DNA from: Bromus sterilis
Taxonomy: Eukaryota > Streptophyta > Magnoliopsida > Poales > Poaceae
Reading direction: 5' to 3'
Length of the DNA stretch: 64,000 nt
Assembly: GCA_950022295.1 (NCBI GenBank)
Contig: OX465598.1
Location: 64,898,001-64,962,000 of the forward strand
The notes under the pieces are model-generated. The model was not told where the DNA came from and did no database searches. It worked only from the letters and a program-made list of their open reading frames with translations. The position numbers were made by a program, and so were the translations under genes. Shown here piece by piece: positions 23,974 through 34,500 of this stretch (the stretch's first letter is position 1; each line of letters starts with the position of its first letter).

Positions 23974-25920
23974 AGTCCTCAGGACTTAGTTCAATTCTTT
24001 GTTGATAAATATTTTCCTGCTCATATGCAACATGCTGCTTTGAAAAGAATCTATAACTTTAAACAATTGCAGGATGAGCACCTCCCTAAAGCTTGGGGGA
24101 GGTATTGTGATTTAATTAAGGCTAGGCCGGGACATGAAGTCCCCAAGAATGAATTACTTGATATATTTTATGCCAGCTTAACCAATGAATCCAGATCCTA
24201 TCTGGATAGCTGCGCTAGTTGTGTTTTCAGGGAAAGAACACCGGACGAAGCCGAAGAATTAATGGGCAAAATTTTCAAGAACCATGAAGATTGGTCCGTT
24301 CCTGTACCACCTCCACCACCAAAGAAGAGGGGCATTCTTGTTCTGAACCCCGAAGATATGCAAGAAGCAAAGAAGTCTATAAAGGAGAAAGGTATTAAAG
24401 CCGAAGACGTGAAGAAGCTACCGCCTATCGAGAAGTTGTGTGAGCCTACTCACCCTCCCTTGGTAGAGGTACACTCTTTATTAGACTTTACTGAAAGTGA
24501 CATCCCTAAAGGTAAGCCTCACGACCAATGCTTAGATGAGCTTGATAATTTTATTATTAAGCAAGACCATTTCAATAGGAGGATACAAAGTCAGTTGCAT
24601 GATACTTCTCTTGTTATCAAAAGTATACTTGGTGTTCTTGAAAGAACAGTTAAAGATGTTAAATGTCTTCTTAAGCATTTTCATATGGTTCAAACTCAGC
24701 TTGAACAAATTTCTAATGTGCAAAAAGATTTGCTTGCTAACAATGCCAAACAGGATGTACAAGCTTATGGCATCAAAACTAGGGGTGGAAAACACACCCA
24801 GGACCCACTCTATCCTGAGGGGAATCCAAAGAGGATCGAGCAAGATTCTCAAGTACAGGGAGAAGACGAGATTGTTAGCTCTCCTAAGAAGAAAAATAAG
24901 AAGAAGAAACACAAGGAGGCTGGCAACTCCAATGATCCTATTACAAGTCAAGAACCTGTTGTTGATCCTAACAGCATATCAACCTCCGATGTTGAAACTG
25001 AAGACGGTGCTGAGCCCGAAGAAAATGATAAGGAGAAGAATGATCCTCTCGAGGTGTGAGAAGAAGAAGCACCTGATAAACGCAAGAAGTATACTAGATA
25101 AGAATTCATAGCAAGAGGACATGGGAAGGAAAGAGAACCATGGGTACAGAAACCCATGCCCTTTCTAGGTAAGTCTCTCAAATCTAAAGAAGAAGAGCAT
25201 TATAATAAATTTTGTGAATGGATGAAACCTCTTTTTCTGCAAATTCCCCTGACTGATGCTATTAAGTTACCACCTTATTCAAAATATATGAAAGATATTG
25301 TTACTAATAAAAGAAAAGTTCCTAATGAGGAAATATCTACTATGCTTGCTAACTACTCTTTCAGTGGAAAGATTCCTGAGAAGCTTGGTGATCCAGGTAT
25401 ACCCACCATTCCTTGCTCCATAAAAAATAATTATGTCAAAACTGCCTTATGTGACCTCGGAGCAGGAGTGAGTGTTATGCTTTTTTCGCTTTATAAGAGG
25501 TTATGTTTAGATAAGCCAATCCCTACAGATATCTCTCTTCAGATGGCTGACAAGTCAAGAGCCGTCCCGATAGGTATTTGTGAGGATGTTCCTGTTGAAG
25601 TTGCTAATTGCTTAATCCTTACCGATTTTGTCGTGCTTGACATGCCCGAGGATGGGAGCATGTCCATTATTCTTGGTAGACCTTTTATAAACGCCGCAGG
25701 CGGCATTATTGATTGCAATAAAGGAAAGGTTACCTTCAACATAGATGATAAAGAACACACGGTGTATTTACCAAAGAAGATCGACAATAGGCATGGCCTT
25801 AACTCAATAGAGAATATCGAGACCGTGAAGATTGGAGAATGAGACTGTCCACTACATGTGCACCACAAATATAAAACCATTATGGTGGGGACAATGTCCA
25901 TTAAAGTAAAGGTGCGATGA
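23974..25920 (+). pseudogene. E4 gag-protease, 5' truncated by E2, broken by stops
   Basis: A close relative of the E1 gag-protease in one frame from 23974 to the TGA at 25918. Visible parts are the second half of the gag core (KQLQDEHLPKAWGRY), the Pro-rich linker, the Lys-rich stretch (24860-24920), and the protease, here with an intact CDLGAGVSVM. Its ILGRPF motif is near 25672. Premature stops are at 25057 (TGA), about 25099 (TAA) and 25840 (TGA). The last replaces a Trp codon that E1 keeps (IGEWDC). It has fewer lesions than E1 and shows the ancestral residues at E1's stops. The N-terminal part lies left of E2, outside the window. Confidence 0.86.
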
Positions 25921-26218
25921 TCACTTCATAAGGGGTGAGACTTTTTGCTCTATATATAGCCGGTTTGTTGGTAAGACTTGATCAACCTTGCTTGTGAGCA
26001 TGTTTTATATAGGTAAAAAGTTTAGCTTGTAATGCTTTCATTTGCCTTAGCGTTTATTCTCCTTGCTGTACTAAAATTTTATGTTTTTGAAGCTTCACAA
26101 TGCTAATCACTGCTTCAAGTTTTCAGAAAGTTTCACAGCTTTTTGAACTCCAAATGTTTTTCAACGGTGAAGTTTTTAGAAAAATCCCAGAAAAATTAGA
26201 AAAAAAATTCCACAACGA

Positions 26219-26345
26219 GAGTGACCCAGAGGCACCTGGGGCTGGCCAGGGGGGGGGTCCACCAGTGGCCCAGGCGGCCAGCTGGCGCGGTAGCCCCCTG
26301 GTCATGCCCACAGGGCATCTGGGGCCCACATGCCCCACCTGCAGG
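26219..26345 (+). promoter_or_regulatory. E4 internal U3-like module
   Basis: Equivalent of 3540-3735 in E1. A 24-base block at 26267-26290 matches the U3 of solo LTR E9 (50308-50331) at 22 positions. The hairpin arms have decayed here (GGCGCGG on the left, no clean partner). A CT-rich tract follows (26346-26376). Confidence 0.5.
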
Positions 26346-26488
26346 TATTTCTTCTTCCTCTCTCTCTCTTTCTCTTAAAAAACACGAGTTCTGCACCTGT
26401 GCTCGCGTTCTTGTTGTTCTTGGAGGCCATTTTCGATCTCTCTCTACAGCCCACCATTTGAGCTGATATGTTGAGCAAATACTCCCTG

Positions 26489-26708
26489 GTATGCAACTCC
26501 TTCACCCCTCCAATTAGATTTTTGATTGGTGGCTCCATTTGTGAGTATTTGGTAGTTCTTGGTGCTGTTTAGATGAGCTTGCATGCATGTGTAGAAATTT
26601 ATTTTCCAAGTTTTGATGCAAGTTTATGCCTTAGGTAAGTGAGTACAGTAGTTTACCTAAACTCACTTTGTTTAAATCCTTGTTTTTGTGAATTGTCAAA
26701 AATTTCAG
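26489..26708 (+). other. Candidate 220-bp intron before the E4 second ORF
   Basis: CTG|GTATGC to TTTCAG|, the same length as in E1 although the sequences have diverged. The ATG follows at 26711. Confidence 0.5.
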
Positions 26709-26710
26709 AA

Positions 26711-27911
26711 ATGAGTTTTCTAGGAAAAGCAAAGGGTTGGCTTGGGAAGAAGAAGCCCGATCGCTCCGATAGAGTAACTAGAGCTGCAGCTTCACCCTCA
26801 GCTTCTAGGGTGAGCTACAGTGAAGATCATGTGCCCCTGGAGTTGCTGGAAGACACAAGTCCAGCGTGCACAATGATGTACCCGTGCGATGAATTTCTTG
26901 AAGCTGCAGGAATTAAGGAGGATTTTTACGGCCTTTGCGCCAATGCAGGTTTGACATGGCTAGCACTATGCCGTGTGGTACAATATAAGAAACTCACCTC
27001 CTGCTTTATTAACAGTTTTTGTTACAACCATGTTGCTGGAGCCGTCGAGTTCAAAATTTATAATAATCTTATAACCATGTCTTTGGCACAGTTTTGTGAT
27101 ATAATAGGTGTGCGGAACGCTGGTCAGACGGCGAGGATGAACACTCAACCTTCCGAGTTGAGGACTCTCTTTGTAGCCAGGAGGAGAGCGACATTCGGCG
27201 TACAAAGATTTCCAACATTTTATTCCCCCACATCAGGTATTTTGCGTACTTTATTGCTAGAGGGGTGTTGGCTCGTAACAACACGAGCAACGGTTCTGCA
27301 CCAGATTTCTCTATCTATGCGAAGGCCCTCTCTGATAGGAATGATTATAATGTGGGTGCCTCAATTTCTCGACGCCTTGTTATGAATAGTAACAAGGGCG
27401 ATTTATTTGGTGGTGTTTACGCACACTTATCCTTCATTCTCTTAACGGCACCCCGCATCCTGATGATGTTCCCTTTTCTTACACAAGTCTTGATCTTGCT
27501 TCTATGAAGATGCATAAGTTTGTTACCATGACTTCCCAGTTTGGTAAACTTGTTAATAATTTGAGGTTTGAAAAGACTATTACTCGTGAGATCCGTCTAG
27601 CTGCACCACTTTTGTTTGATAACACTCGCAGAAACGGATGGTACTTCAATGATATCCAGTTCGATGAGTTCATGGACCAGTATCAGCAGCATAACCCCAT
27701 GGAGGGGGTTGTGCCCGAAGAGGAGGAGCATGGTGAGTTCCTGCTTTTCCAGGGGGATACCGTCATCCAGTATGGTGAGGGGTCTTCTTCTGCTTGGAGC
27801 GCTGGACCTTTCTCACGAGAAGACCCGAAGAATTCAGTGTACGCGCCAGAGGGCTCGTACGACTCTTGGACTTACCATCACCCAGGAGCAGGAGGCTCCT
27901 GGGGGCAGTAG
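26711..27911 (+). pseudogene. E4 Athila-type second ORF, frameshifted
   Basis: Homolog of E1 4098-5332. The start shows GKAKGWLGKKKPDR; the conserved ALCANAGL block appears as GLCANAGL, followed by TMSLAQFCDIIGV. The first frame carries the homology to about 27120. It then passes to a second frame (about 27140-27420, with FIARGVLARNN) and near 27430 to a third, which runs to 27911. Two indels therefore separate it from a working gene. The breaks differ in position from E1's second lesion, so the two copies decayed at least partly independently. The product's function is unknown. Confidence 0.7.
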
Positions 27912-27951
27912 CTGCTACCAACTTAGGCCAAAAGCCTAAGCTTGGGGGAGT

Positions 27952-27956
27952 ACGTG
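27952..27956. other. E5 target-site duplication, left
   Basis: ACGTG, identical to 36905-36909 on the other side of E5. Confidence 0.92.
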
Positions 27957-28394
27957 TGACGGGGATCAACCCCGGCAAATCCCATGGTCAGGGACCCTGG
28001 GTTAGTCATGAGAGGCGCAGGTTGGACGATAGCTCGTCGACAAACAGGGAGGCTCGCTCCCGCTCGATATTATTGATTGGGGAGATGCGATTACAGTGGC
28101 GGCCAAGGCTGGAGCGCTCAAGGCTAGGGTTACAGGTGAGATTCGATGCCTTTGGCGTCACCCCTCCTAGCCCTTATATACCGGGCTAGGTCTCGGGGAG
28201 TTTATCTACGTGTACAGGTAAACTTTCCTAACCCTAGCTTGCTCCGTACGGCAGGTCTTCGCACCTTCCTTGTGAGTCGAGGACTCCTACGTCGGTGCCA
28301 ACTAGCGGGCCAAGGCCGTATCTTCATGGGCCTTCTGCCTTCATGGACACCAGGTAGGCTCATCTGTAGGAGTCGTGGGGTCACCCCCTCGTCA
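27957..28394 (-). repeat. E5 3' LTR (438 bp)
   Basis: TGACGGGG...CCTCGTCA, nearly identical to 36467-36904. The inverted TGACG/CGTCA ends are intact. A minus-strand TATATAAGG lies at 28172-28180. Confidence 0.95.
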
Positions 28395-28408
28395 GTAGCC
28401 CCCGAGTG
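28395..28408 (-). other. E5 polypurine tract
   Basis: CACTCGGGGGCTAC on the minus strand abuts the 3' LTR. Copies of this motif recur through the E5 3' region. Confidence 0.8.
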
Positions 28409-29033
28409 CCTGGGGGACTCGAAGAGTCGCGCAGGGATTCGAGTACATTCATCTGTCGTTCATTGATATGCACGGTTCATCCGTGGGTCGCTGGCAGTCT
28501 GGTGGCCATGACAAAACCTGTTTCGAGGGATGCTAAGCTGAAAGGGCCCAAGGGGTCGACGGATCGAGCCTTGGTGAATTGCGCTAGGGCAAATACCACA
28601 GTAGCCCAATCAAACCCACGTCCCTCGACGTGAGCTTGGAACACTGGTATCGAGCAAAAGTCCGGCCGCTTTAGGTCTTACGGTGTTCATTTGCCACCAG
28701 TAATGTGTGTAGCCTAAGGCGCGTCCGCCCGGCTTATCTATCATGCTCTGCGCATGGGAAAGGTTGGGAGTGAAATCGCTCTTCGGCAAGTCCCAACCCG
28801 GCCGTACTTCGCAGCGGGGTCTTACCTACACGCTAATCTTGCGTGGCTTCTGGGCACAGTGTATCGTGTTCCAGGAATATGTGTTTTTGAGGCGCGGAGC
28901 CTTTTAGCATTGCACCCGCTTGGAACAGAACATCAAGCGAGCTGTTCACTCATTCACCCGAGGAGCTTTGTTTCGAGTGCTCAATCGGGGGGTTTTTGCG
29001 AGTAATCACTCGAATGCCTTTTTCGGCTCTTGA

Positions 29034-29225
29034 GGTGAGGGAGCACCCGAGACTCTTAGCGCCGTATGGTCTTGGCGAGTGCTTGTTTATTTTTACGTCG
29101 GGTTGAGGGAGCACCCGAGACTCTCATTGGTGCGAGTGTTTACTCGAGCATGTGGCTGACCTTTAGGTGAGGGAGCAACCGAGACTCTTATGATGTATGC
29201 TCCCGATGGGAGTAAGATGTTTTTC
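29034..29225. repeat. Degenerate ~66-bp tandem repeat, three units
   Basis: A GGTGAGGGAGCACCCGAGAC-type core starts near 29034, 29101 and 29166, i.e. every 65-67 bases, in the non-coding part of E5. Confidence 0.7.
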
Positions 29226-29598
29226 TTCCTTGGGGAAAAGATCTGAAAGATGGAATCTTTGGGCCTTGATGGGGTACTGAGTAAGCCTTGCTGTTTGGTT
29301 TGATTCACTGTTCGTCAGGGACAGTGATGCCTCTGTTTGATGGTTGTCAGTGATGCGCTGCCAGTGAACCGTCACATCTTGAGGACCGGTCATAATGATG
29401 GCCGTTTGTGGCGTGCGGCAGGCGCCTGTTGAGTTTCCCATGCGTGCGTTGGAAACGCGCGCGAATTGACGCGCCCTGCGTACAGTGCTTCCCGTGGGAA
29501 AGCATCTTCGTCTTGGAGTTCGAGACGGCTGGGTCGTTTAGTCTTTGATTTAATTGTTGTTGTCATCTTGGCTTCTCTGTGCTTCGAGTATTTTGTTC

Positions 29599-29606
29599 TA
29601 TAAATA
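29599..29606 (+). promoter_or_regulatory. TATA box of the antisense B3 unit
   Basis: TATAAATA lies 67 bases before the ATG of the B3 ORF, with a CT-rich putative leader between them. It is on the strand opposite to E5 transcription. Confidence 0.65.
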
Positions 29607-29672
29607 GACCTTCTCTTTTACGCTTCTATCCAACTCGTTGCTTCACCTCTTTCTTCATCTCTCCTTCAGCTC

Positions 29673-30308
29673 ATGGTTCCTAGGCGAGGCGTTGGTCGTG
29701 GCCGTGGTCGCCGTGGCTGTGGAGGCCGCACACCGCGCTCATGTCATGGAGGTCGTCATGGTGCGGTGCCAATGCCTTCCTCTTCTCCCTTGGAGGAGGG
29801 GTTCTGGCGCTATGATTTCATTTTGCGCGTTCGTGGCCAAAGTGCCAATCGCATCCTTCTTCCTTCTGCTTTTTCTGCCATTGTCTCTGAACGTGGCTTG
29901 GATGGCCTGCTTCTGCACCTTCAGGGGAGCTGTCGATCTCCTTCTTATGTTGAGTTGGAGGTTGATAGCTCTCGCTTGATTTTTGTTGGCTCTGGTTGGG
30001 GTTTGTTTGCTCGGCGGTTGAATTTGCGAGATGGTGATATGCTCAGCTGTCGCTTTGACGGTGAGAGCACTGACATTGTCCGCGCATTCGATCCGAGTGG
30101 CAATAGCATGGATCCGCATGTGCAGGAGTCGAGCAGCGACAGCTCCATGAAGTCGAGGAGTCCTTCGCCTGCATCTTCGACTGCTTCGTCCTCCGGGGGT
30201 TCTTCTGGTGGTGGTGGCGAGCCGTCTTCAACTGCTTCCTCCTCTGCCTCTGAAGAAGACCTCGATGTCAAGCCACTGGTTAAACGAGCGCGGCAGGCGA
30301 CCTTGTAG
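29673..30308 (+). CDS. Antisense ORF with a B3-type DNA-binding domain, inside E5
   Basis: A 211-codon ORF on the strand opposite to E5's gag-pol. Residues 1-32 are Arg/Gly-rich. Residues 44-143 fit a plant B3 domain: hydrophobic first strand (FWRYDFILRV), LPSAF at 63-67, a GW at 108-109, LNLRDGD at 116-122 and FDPSG at 139-143. Residues 151-197 are Ser-rich and partly acidic, and 199-208 are basic (VKPLVKRARQ), possibly nuclear-localising. B3 domains bind DNA in plant transcription factors (ARF, ABI3/VP1, REM families); this one looks most REM-like. It has its own TATA box (29599) and poly(A) signal (30510), so it resembles a complete small gene. The stop at 30306 may be due to a frameshift: the next frame encodes a heptad-like tail to 30409. 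Extra antisense ORFs are known in Tat elements; B3 content in one is not known to me. Confidence 0.72.
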   Translation: MVPRRGVGRGRGRRGCGGRTPRSCHGGRHGAVPMPSSSPLEEGFWRYDFILRVRGQSANRILLPSAFSAIVSERGLDGLLLHLQGSCRSPSYVELEVDSSRLIFVGSGWGLFARRLNLRDGDMLSCRFDGESTDIVRAFDPSGNSMDPHVQESSSDSSMKSRSPSPASSTASSSGGSSGGGGEPSSTASSSASEEDLDVKPLVKRARQATL

Positions 30309-30409
30309 AACTGGAGGCATCAACGTCATCTTCGCCGACAGCTTGGGTGGAGCTGGAGAAGAAGCTAGAGGAGCAGGAGAAGAAGCTGGTGGAGCAGCGT
30401 CTCCAATGA
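30309..30409 (+). other. Out-of-frame coiled-coil tail of the B3 ORF
   Basis: In the frame one base back from the B3 ORF, codons from about 30293 to the TGA at 30407 read VELEKKLEEQEKK-like charged heptads. This suggests the original protein was about 30 residues longer, ending in a coiled coil, before a 1-base indel. Confidence 0.5.
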
Positions 30410-30509
30410 CTCCTGCAAATAAGTCGAGCTTCACCTTTTGTTATGTCATTGATATCATGAGCCTGCTGCTTCGACTCCTACTTTTTCTGTGATGATGCTC
30501 TTGTACTAG

Positions 30510-30515
30510 AATAAA
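30510..30515 (+). terminator. Poly(A) signal candidate of the antisense unit
   Basis: AATAAA about 100 bases after the last stop of the B3 unit, followed by T-rich sequence. Confidence 0.45.
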
Positions 30516-30822
30516 TTACCCCTCATGGGCACACATGTAGAAATCATAGTTCCTTGGGTGATTTCCTCTTGTAATAGGAGCTGCCTTCTATCCAAATGTA
30601 GTTGAGTCCTTTTGTACTAAAGATGATCCTTATGATGTAAACTGTACTTTATCCTTTGCAATGGAGTTTATGTTTGAGCCTCTTTGCCACCGAAAAAACT
30701 GTGTTCAAGTCCTTGATTATTAGGAGCTGTCTTTGATTTCCTTTGAAACTGAGAGTTGTGTTTGAGTTTTTTGCGGCCGAGAACTGTCTTCGAGTCCGTC
30801 CGATGCTTTGAACTGTGGATTC

Positions 30823-30967
30823 TATCGGGTGCGCGACAGCGCTCCCGATGGGAGTAGTCCCCGAGGCTGCGCTTTGAGTCGAAGGGTCAAGCGTAGGCTA
30901 GATTTTGTTTTCTTTGTTGTCTTTTATCGGGTGCGCGGCAGCGCTCCCGATGGGAGTAGCCCCCGAG
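30823..30967. repeat. 43-bp direct repeat with internal hairpin, two copies
   Basis: Copies at 30823-30865 and 30925-30967 differ at two positions. Each contains ATCGGG...CCCGAT arms around a 14-base loop and ends in CCCCGAG, the complement of the PPT core. Confidence 0.85.
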
Positions 30968-31071
30968 TCATTAGGCGATCGTTGGCGATCGTGTGAAGAC
31001 TAAAAGAACTTGTGCTTCCTCCAAAGTCTTTTCAAAAGTGTTTGGATGCCATTGGAGTGTTGATGGTCGTC

Positions 31072-31466
31072 TCTCGGGTGGGGTTTGTACTCGAGGCCCC
31101 GAGTGCTTCATGAAGAATATCGCGTAGGCGATAGTGTTGCTTGGGGGGGGGGTTTGCTCTTAAGCCCCCGAGTGCGTTGATTTAAGATCGCGTGTGCGAT
31201 AGCAGTTGCTCGGGGGGGGGGGGGGAGTTTCCTCTTCAGCCCCCGAGTGCTTTGATTAAGATCGCGAGTGCGATAACAGTTGCTCGGGGGGGGGGGGGAG
31301 TTTCCTCTTCAGCCCCCGAGTGCTTTGATTAAGATCGCGAGTGCGATGACAGTTGCTCGGGGGGAGTTTCCTCTTCAGACCCCAAGTGCTTTGATTTAGA
31401 TCGCGAGTGCGATAACAGTTGCTCGGGGGGGGGGGGAGTTTCCTCTTAAGCCCCCGAGTGCTTTGA
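31072..31466. repeat. Minisatellite of 65-74-bp units with variable G-runs and PPT-like motifs
   Basis: Five full units and a partial one start near 31072, 31138, 31207, 31281, 31354 and 31420. Each has a TGCTCGGGG G-run (about 6 to 14 G), then GTTTCCTCTT, AGCCCCCGAGTGC and GATCGCGAGTGCGAT. On the minus strand each unit has the GCACTCGGGGGCT core of the E5 PPT. A minus-strand frame across it (31256-31531) merely translates the repeat. Confidence 0.9.
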
Positions 31467-31547
31467 GATGGTAGTATTTGGGCAACACTTATTTTATTGC
31501 TGTCAAGTGATTTACATGAGTTGCCAGTCATGTCCGACCGATAGGGG

Positions 31548-34500
31548 CTATGGATAGAACAGTCGCAAGTTTGCTACGATCCATGGGTTGCCCGCGTCCT
31601 CGTCTGTCTTTGGGTTCTTCAGTCTGTAGGCGCCGCCTCCAATGACTTCTGAGATTATGAATGTTCCTTCCCATTGGGGGGCAAGTTTGTGGACCTTCTC
31701 TTGTATTAATCGTAGGACTAGGTCACCTTTGTTGAAGGTTCTGGTGCGCAATCGACTGCTTTGGTAGGTACGCAGTTTGTCTTGGTACCCTTCTGATTTT
31801 TCCAGGGCTGTGTCTCTTGCTTCGTCAGCCGTATCTTTGTCGTCTCGTAATGCTTCTTCTGCTTCTTCTTCCTCGTATCCGGTGACCCGGGGTGCTCCGA
31901 ACTTGAGGTCATGTGGTAGAACTGCCTCTGCCCCGTATACCATGAAGAAGGGCGTGTATTGGGTCGCAGTGTTTGGCGTGGTTCATAAGCTCCATAGGAC
32001 TGCGGGGAGTTCTTCTACCCAGTTACTGGCGGCTTGTTCGAGTGGTGCGAGGAGCCGTTTCTTGATTCCTCCACAGACAAGGTTGTTTGCTTTTTCCACC
32101 TGGCCGTTGGACTGTGGGTGCGCGAATGATGCATAATTGATTTTGATGCCCAGTTCTTCATAGAAGTTTTGAAATTCTGCGGCCGTGAAGTTCGTGCCGT
32201 TGTCCGTGATGATGTTGTGTGGCACTCCGAATCTGAAGATGATCGATTTGATGAAGTTGAGAGTCGTGAGAGCTGTAGAGCTGGTGATGGGCACAGCTTC
32301 GATCCACTTGGTGAACTTGTCGACTGCGACGAGCAGGTGTGTACTTCCTCCCTTTGATTATTTCTTTAGTGGACCCACCAGGTCGAGTCCCCAGGTGGCG
32401 AACGGCCAGGATAGTGGTATGGTCTTGAGCTCTGATGCGGGAGCGTGTGGCCTGTTGGCGAATTTTTGACAGGCGACGCAACGTCGCACGATTTCCTCTG
32501 CGTTTTTCATGGCTGTGGCCAGTAGAATCCAGCTCGGAATGCTTTGGACACGAGCACTCGACTGCTCGCGTGGTGCCCGCAGGTGCCTTCGTGGATTTCT
32601 AGCAATATGGCTTTGCCGTCTTCTTCGTCAATGCACCTTTGGAGTATATGGGTGATGCTGCACTTGTATAGTCGTCTGTTGATCACAATGAATGCCCAGA
32701 ATCGTCGGCTGATGCGTCGTGCTTCGGCCACGTCTTGTGGGAGCGTGCCTTCGATTAGGAATCGGAGGAACGGTTTTGTCCAGACAGGTCCTTCGAACTC
32801 TGTCGGGGCTGTGATGTCGGATGCACTGGTGCTTGTTTCTTCTGATGGTGTTGTTGCTGCCACCTGCGTTATTTCTGGTACGTCTTCACCGTCCACGACC
32901 GCTTCAGGTGTTGTTGCCTGTGCCTTGATGGATCTCCGGTTGATGCTTTCAAGAAAAACGCCAGGTGGGACAGGCGCCCGAGTCGAACCGATGTTCGCGA
33001 GCTCGTTAGCTTCTGTGTTGTTTTCCCTGGTGATGTAGTTGAGCTCGCAGCCGTCAAAATTTCCTTCAAGTTCGTTGTAGATCTTTTGGTAGGCCGCCAT
33101 GTTGTCGGCTATTGCGTTGCAGTTTCTCATCGTCTGCTGGACGACGAGATTGGAGTCCCCATAAATTATGAGGCGAGTGGCTCCGCATGTTTTGGCCATG
33201 CGCATGCCATGTAGGAGTGCCTCGTATTCCGCTTCGTTGTTGGAGGCGTGACTGAAATTGATCTGGAGGACGTATTTCAACTTTGTTCCTTTGGGGGAGA
33301 TGAGTACAACTCCTGCCCCAGCTCCTTGTTGTCTCTTCGACCCATCGAAGAACATTGACCATGAACTTGATAGGTCCGGGGGCCTGGTGTTTGAACCTCC
33401 ATCCACTCAACCAGGAAATCTAGGAGTACTTGGGCTTTGATGGCTGTTGGGTGCTTGTACTGCAGGTCTCGTGGGCCGAGCTCGATGTTCCACTCGGCGA
33501 CTCACCCGGTTGCTCCGGGGTTGTTTAGTATGTCAGCGAGTGGTGCGCTGCGCACGATTGTGATAGGGTGCTCGTCGAAGTATTGGGACACCTTTCTTGA
33601 AGTCATGGAGATGCCTAGTAGTAGCTTCTGATAGTGTGGGTACCGCTGCTGGGATTTGGTCAGGAGCATGCTGAGGTAGTAGATTGGTCTCTGAATGCTC
33701 TGGACCTTGCCTTATTCTACGCGTTCAACAACGAGCGCCGTGCTTACTACACTGCTACGTCCTGCCACGTAGAGGTATAGCTTCTCTCGTTCCTTGGGTA
33801 CCGCCAGGATTGGTGGAGTTGAGAGTGTCTTTTTCAGGTCCGCGAATGCTTGGCGGGCTTCCTCCGTCCACTCGAATTTCTTTCCTTTCCTGAGCAGTTG
33901 ATAGAAAGGCAGCGTGCGTTCTCCAAGCCTGCTGATGAAGCGGCTGAGGGCTGCGAGTTTTCCAGTGAGCTGCTGCACTCCTTTGACGTGGGTTGTATCT
34001 TGCATGCGGGTGATGGCTTGGACTTTCTCGGGATTTGCCTCGATTCCGCGGGCAAAGACCATGTAGCCCAACATCTTTCCCTCCGGTACGCCGAATGCGC
34101 ACTTCTTTGGGTTGAGTTTGATTCTGTATTTGTTGAGTGCTGCGAAGGTTTCGCGCAGGTCGTCGAGTAGTGTGGCTGCTTTGTAGGTCTTGATGACGAT
34201 GTCGTCCACGTAGACTTGTACATTTCTTCCTATTTGCTCCTTTAGGCAGGCCTGCATCATTCGTTGATAAGTGGCGCCTCCATTTTTGAGCCCGAAGGGC
34301 ATGGTCCTGTACCAAAATACTCCATAGGGGGTGATGAATGATGTGTGATCTTCGTCTTCTTCCTTCATCCTGATCTGGTTGTATCCTGAGTAAGCGTCCA
34401 GAAAGGAGAGTAGGTCGCACCCTGCTGTTGAGTCGATTATCTGATCGATTCTAGGCAGGGGGAAGTGATCCTTCGGGCAATGTTTGTTGACTGGTCCGTA

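Noticed and set aside
31256..31531. 91-codon frame with repeated KRKLPPP units
   Set aside because: It is the translation of the minisatellite; the unit length is not a constant multiple of three because of the G-runs.
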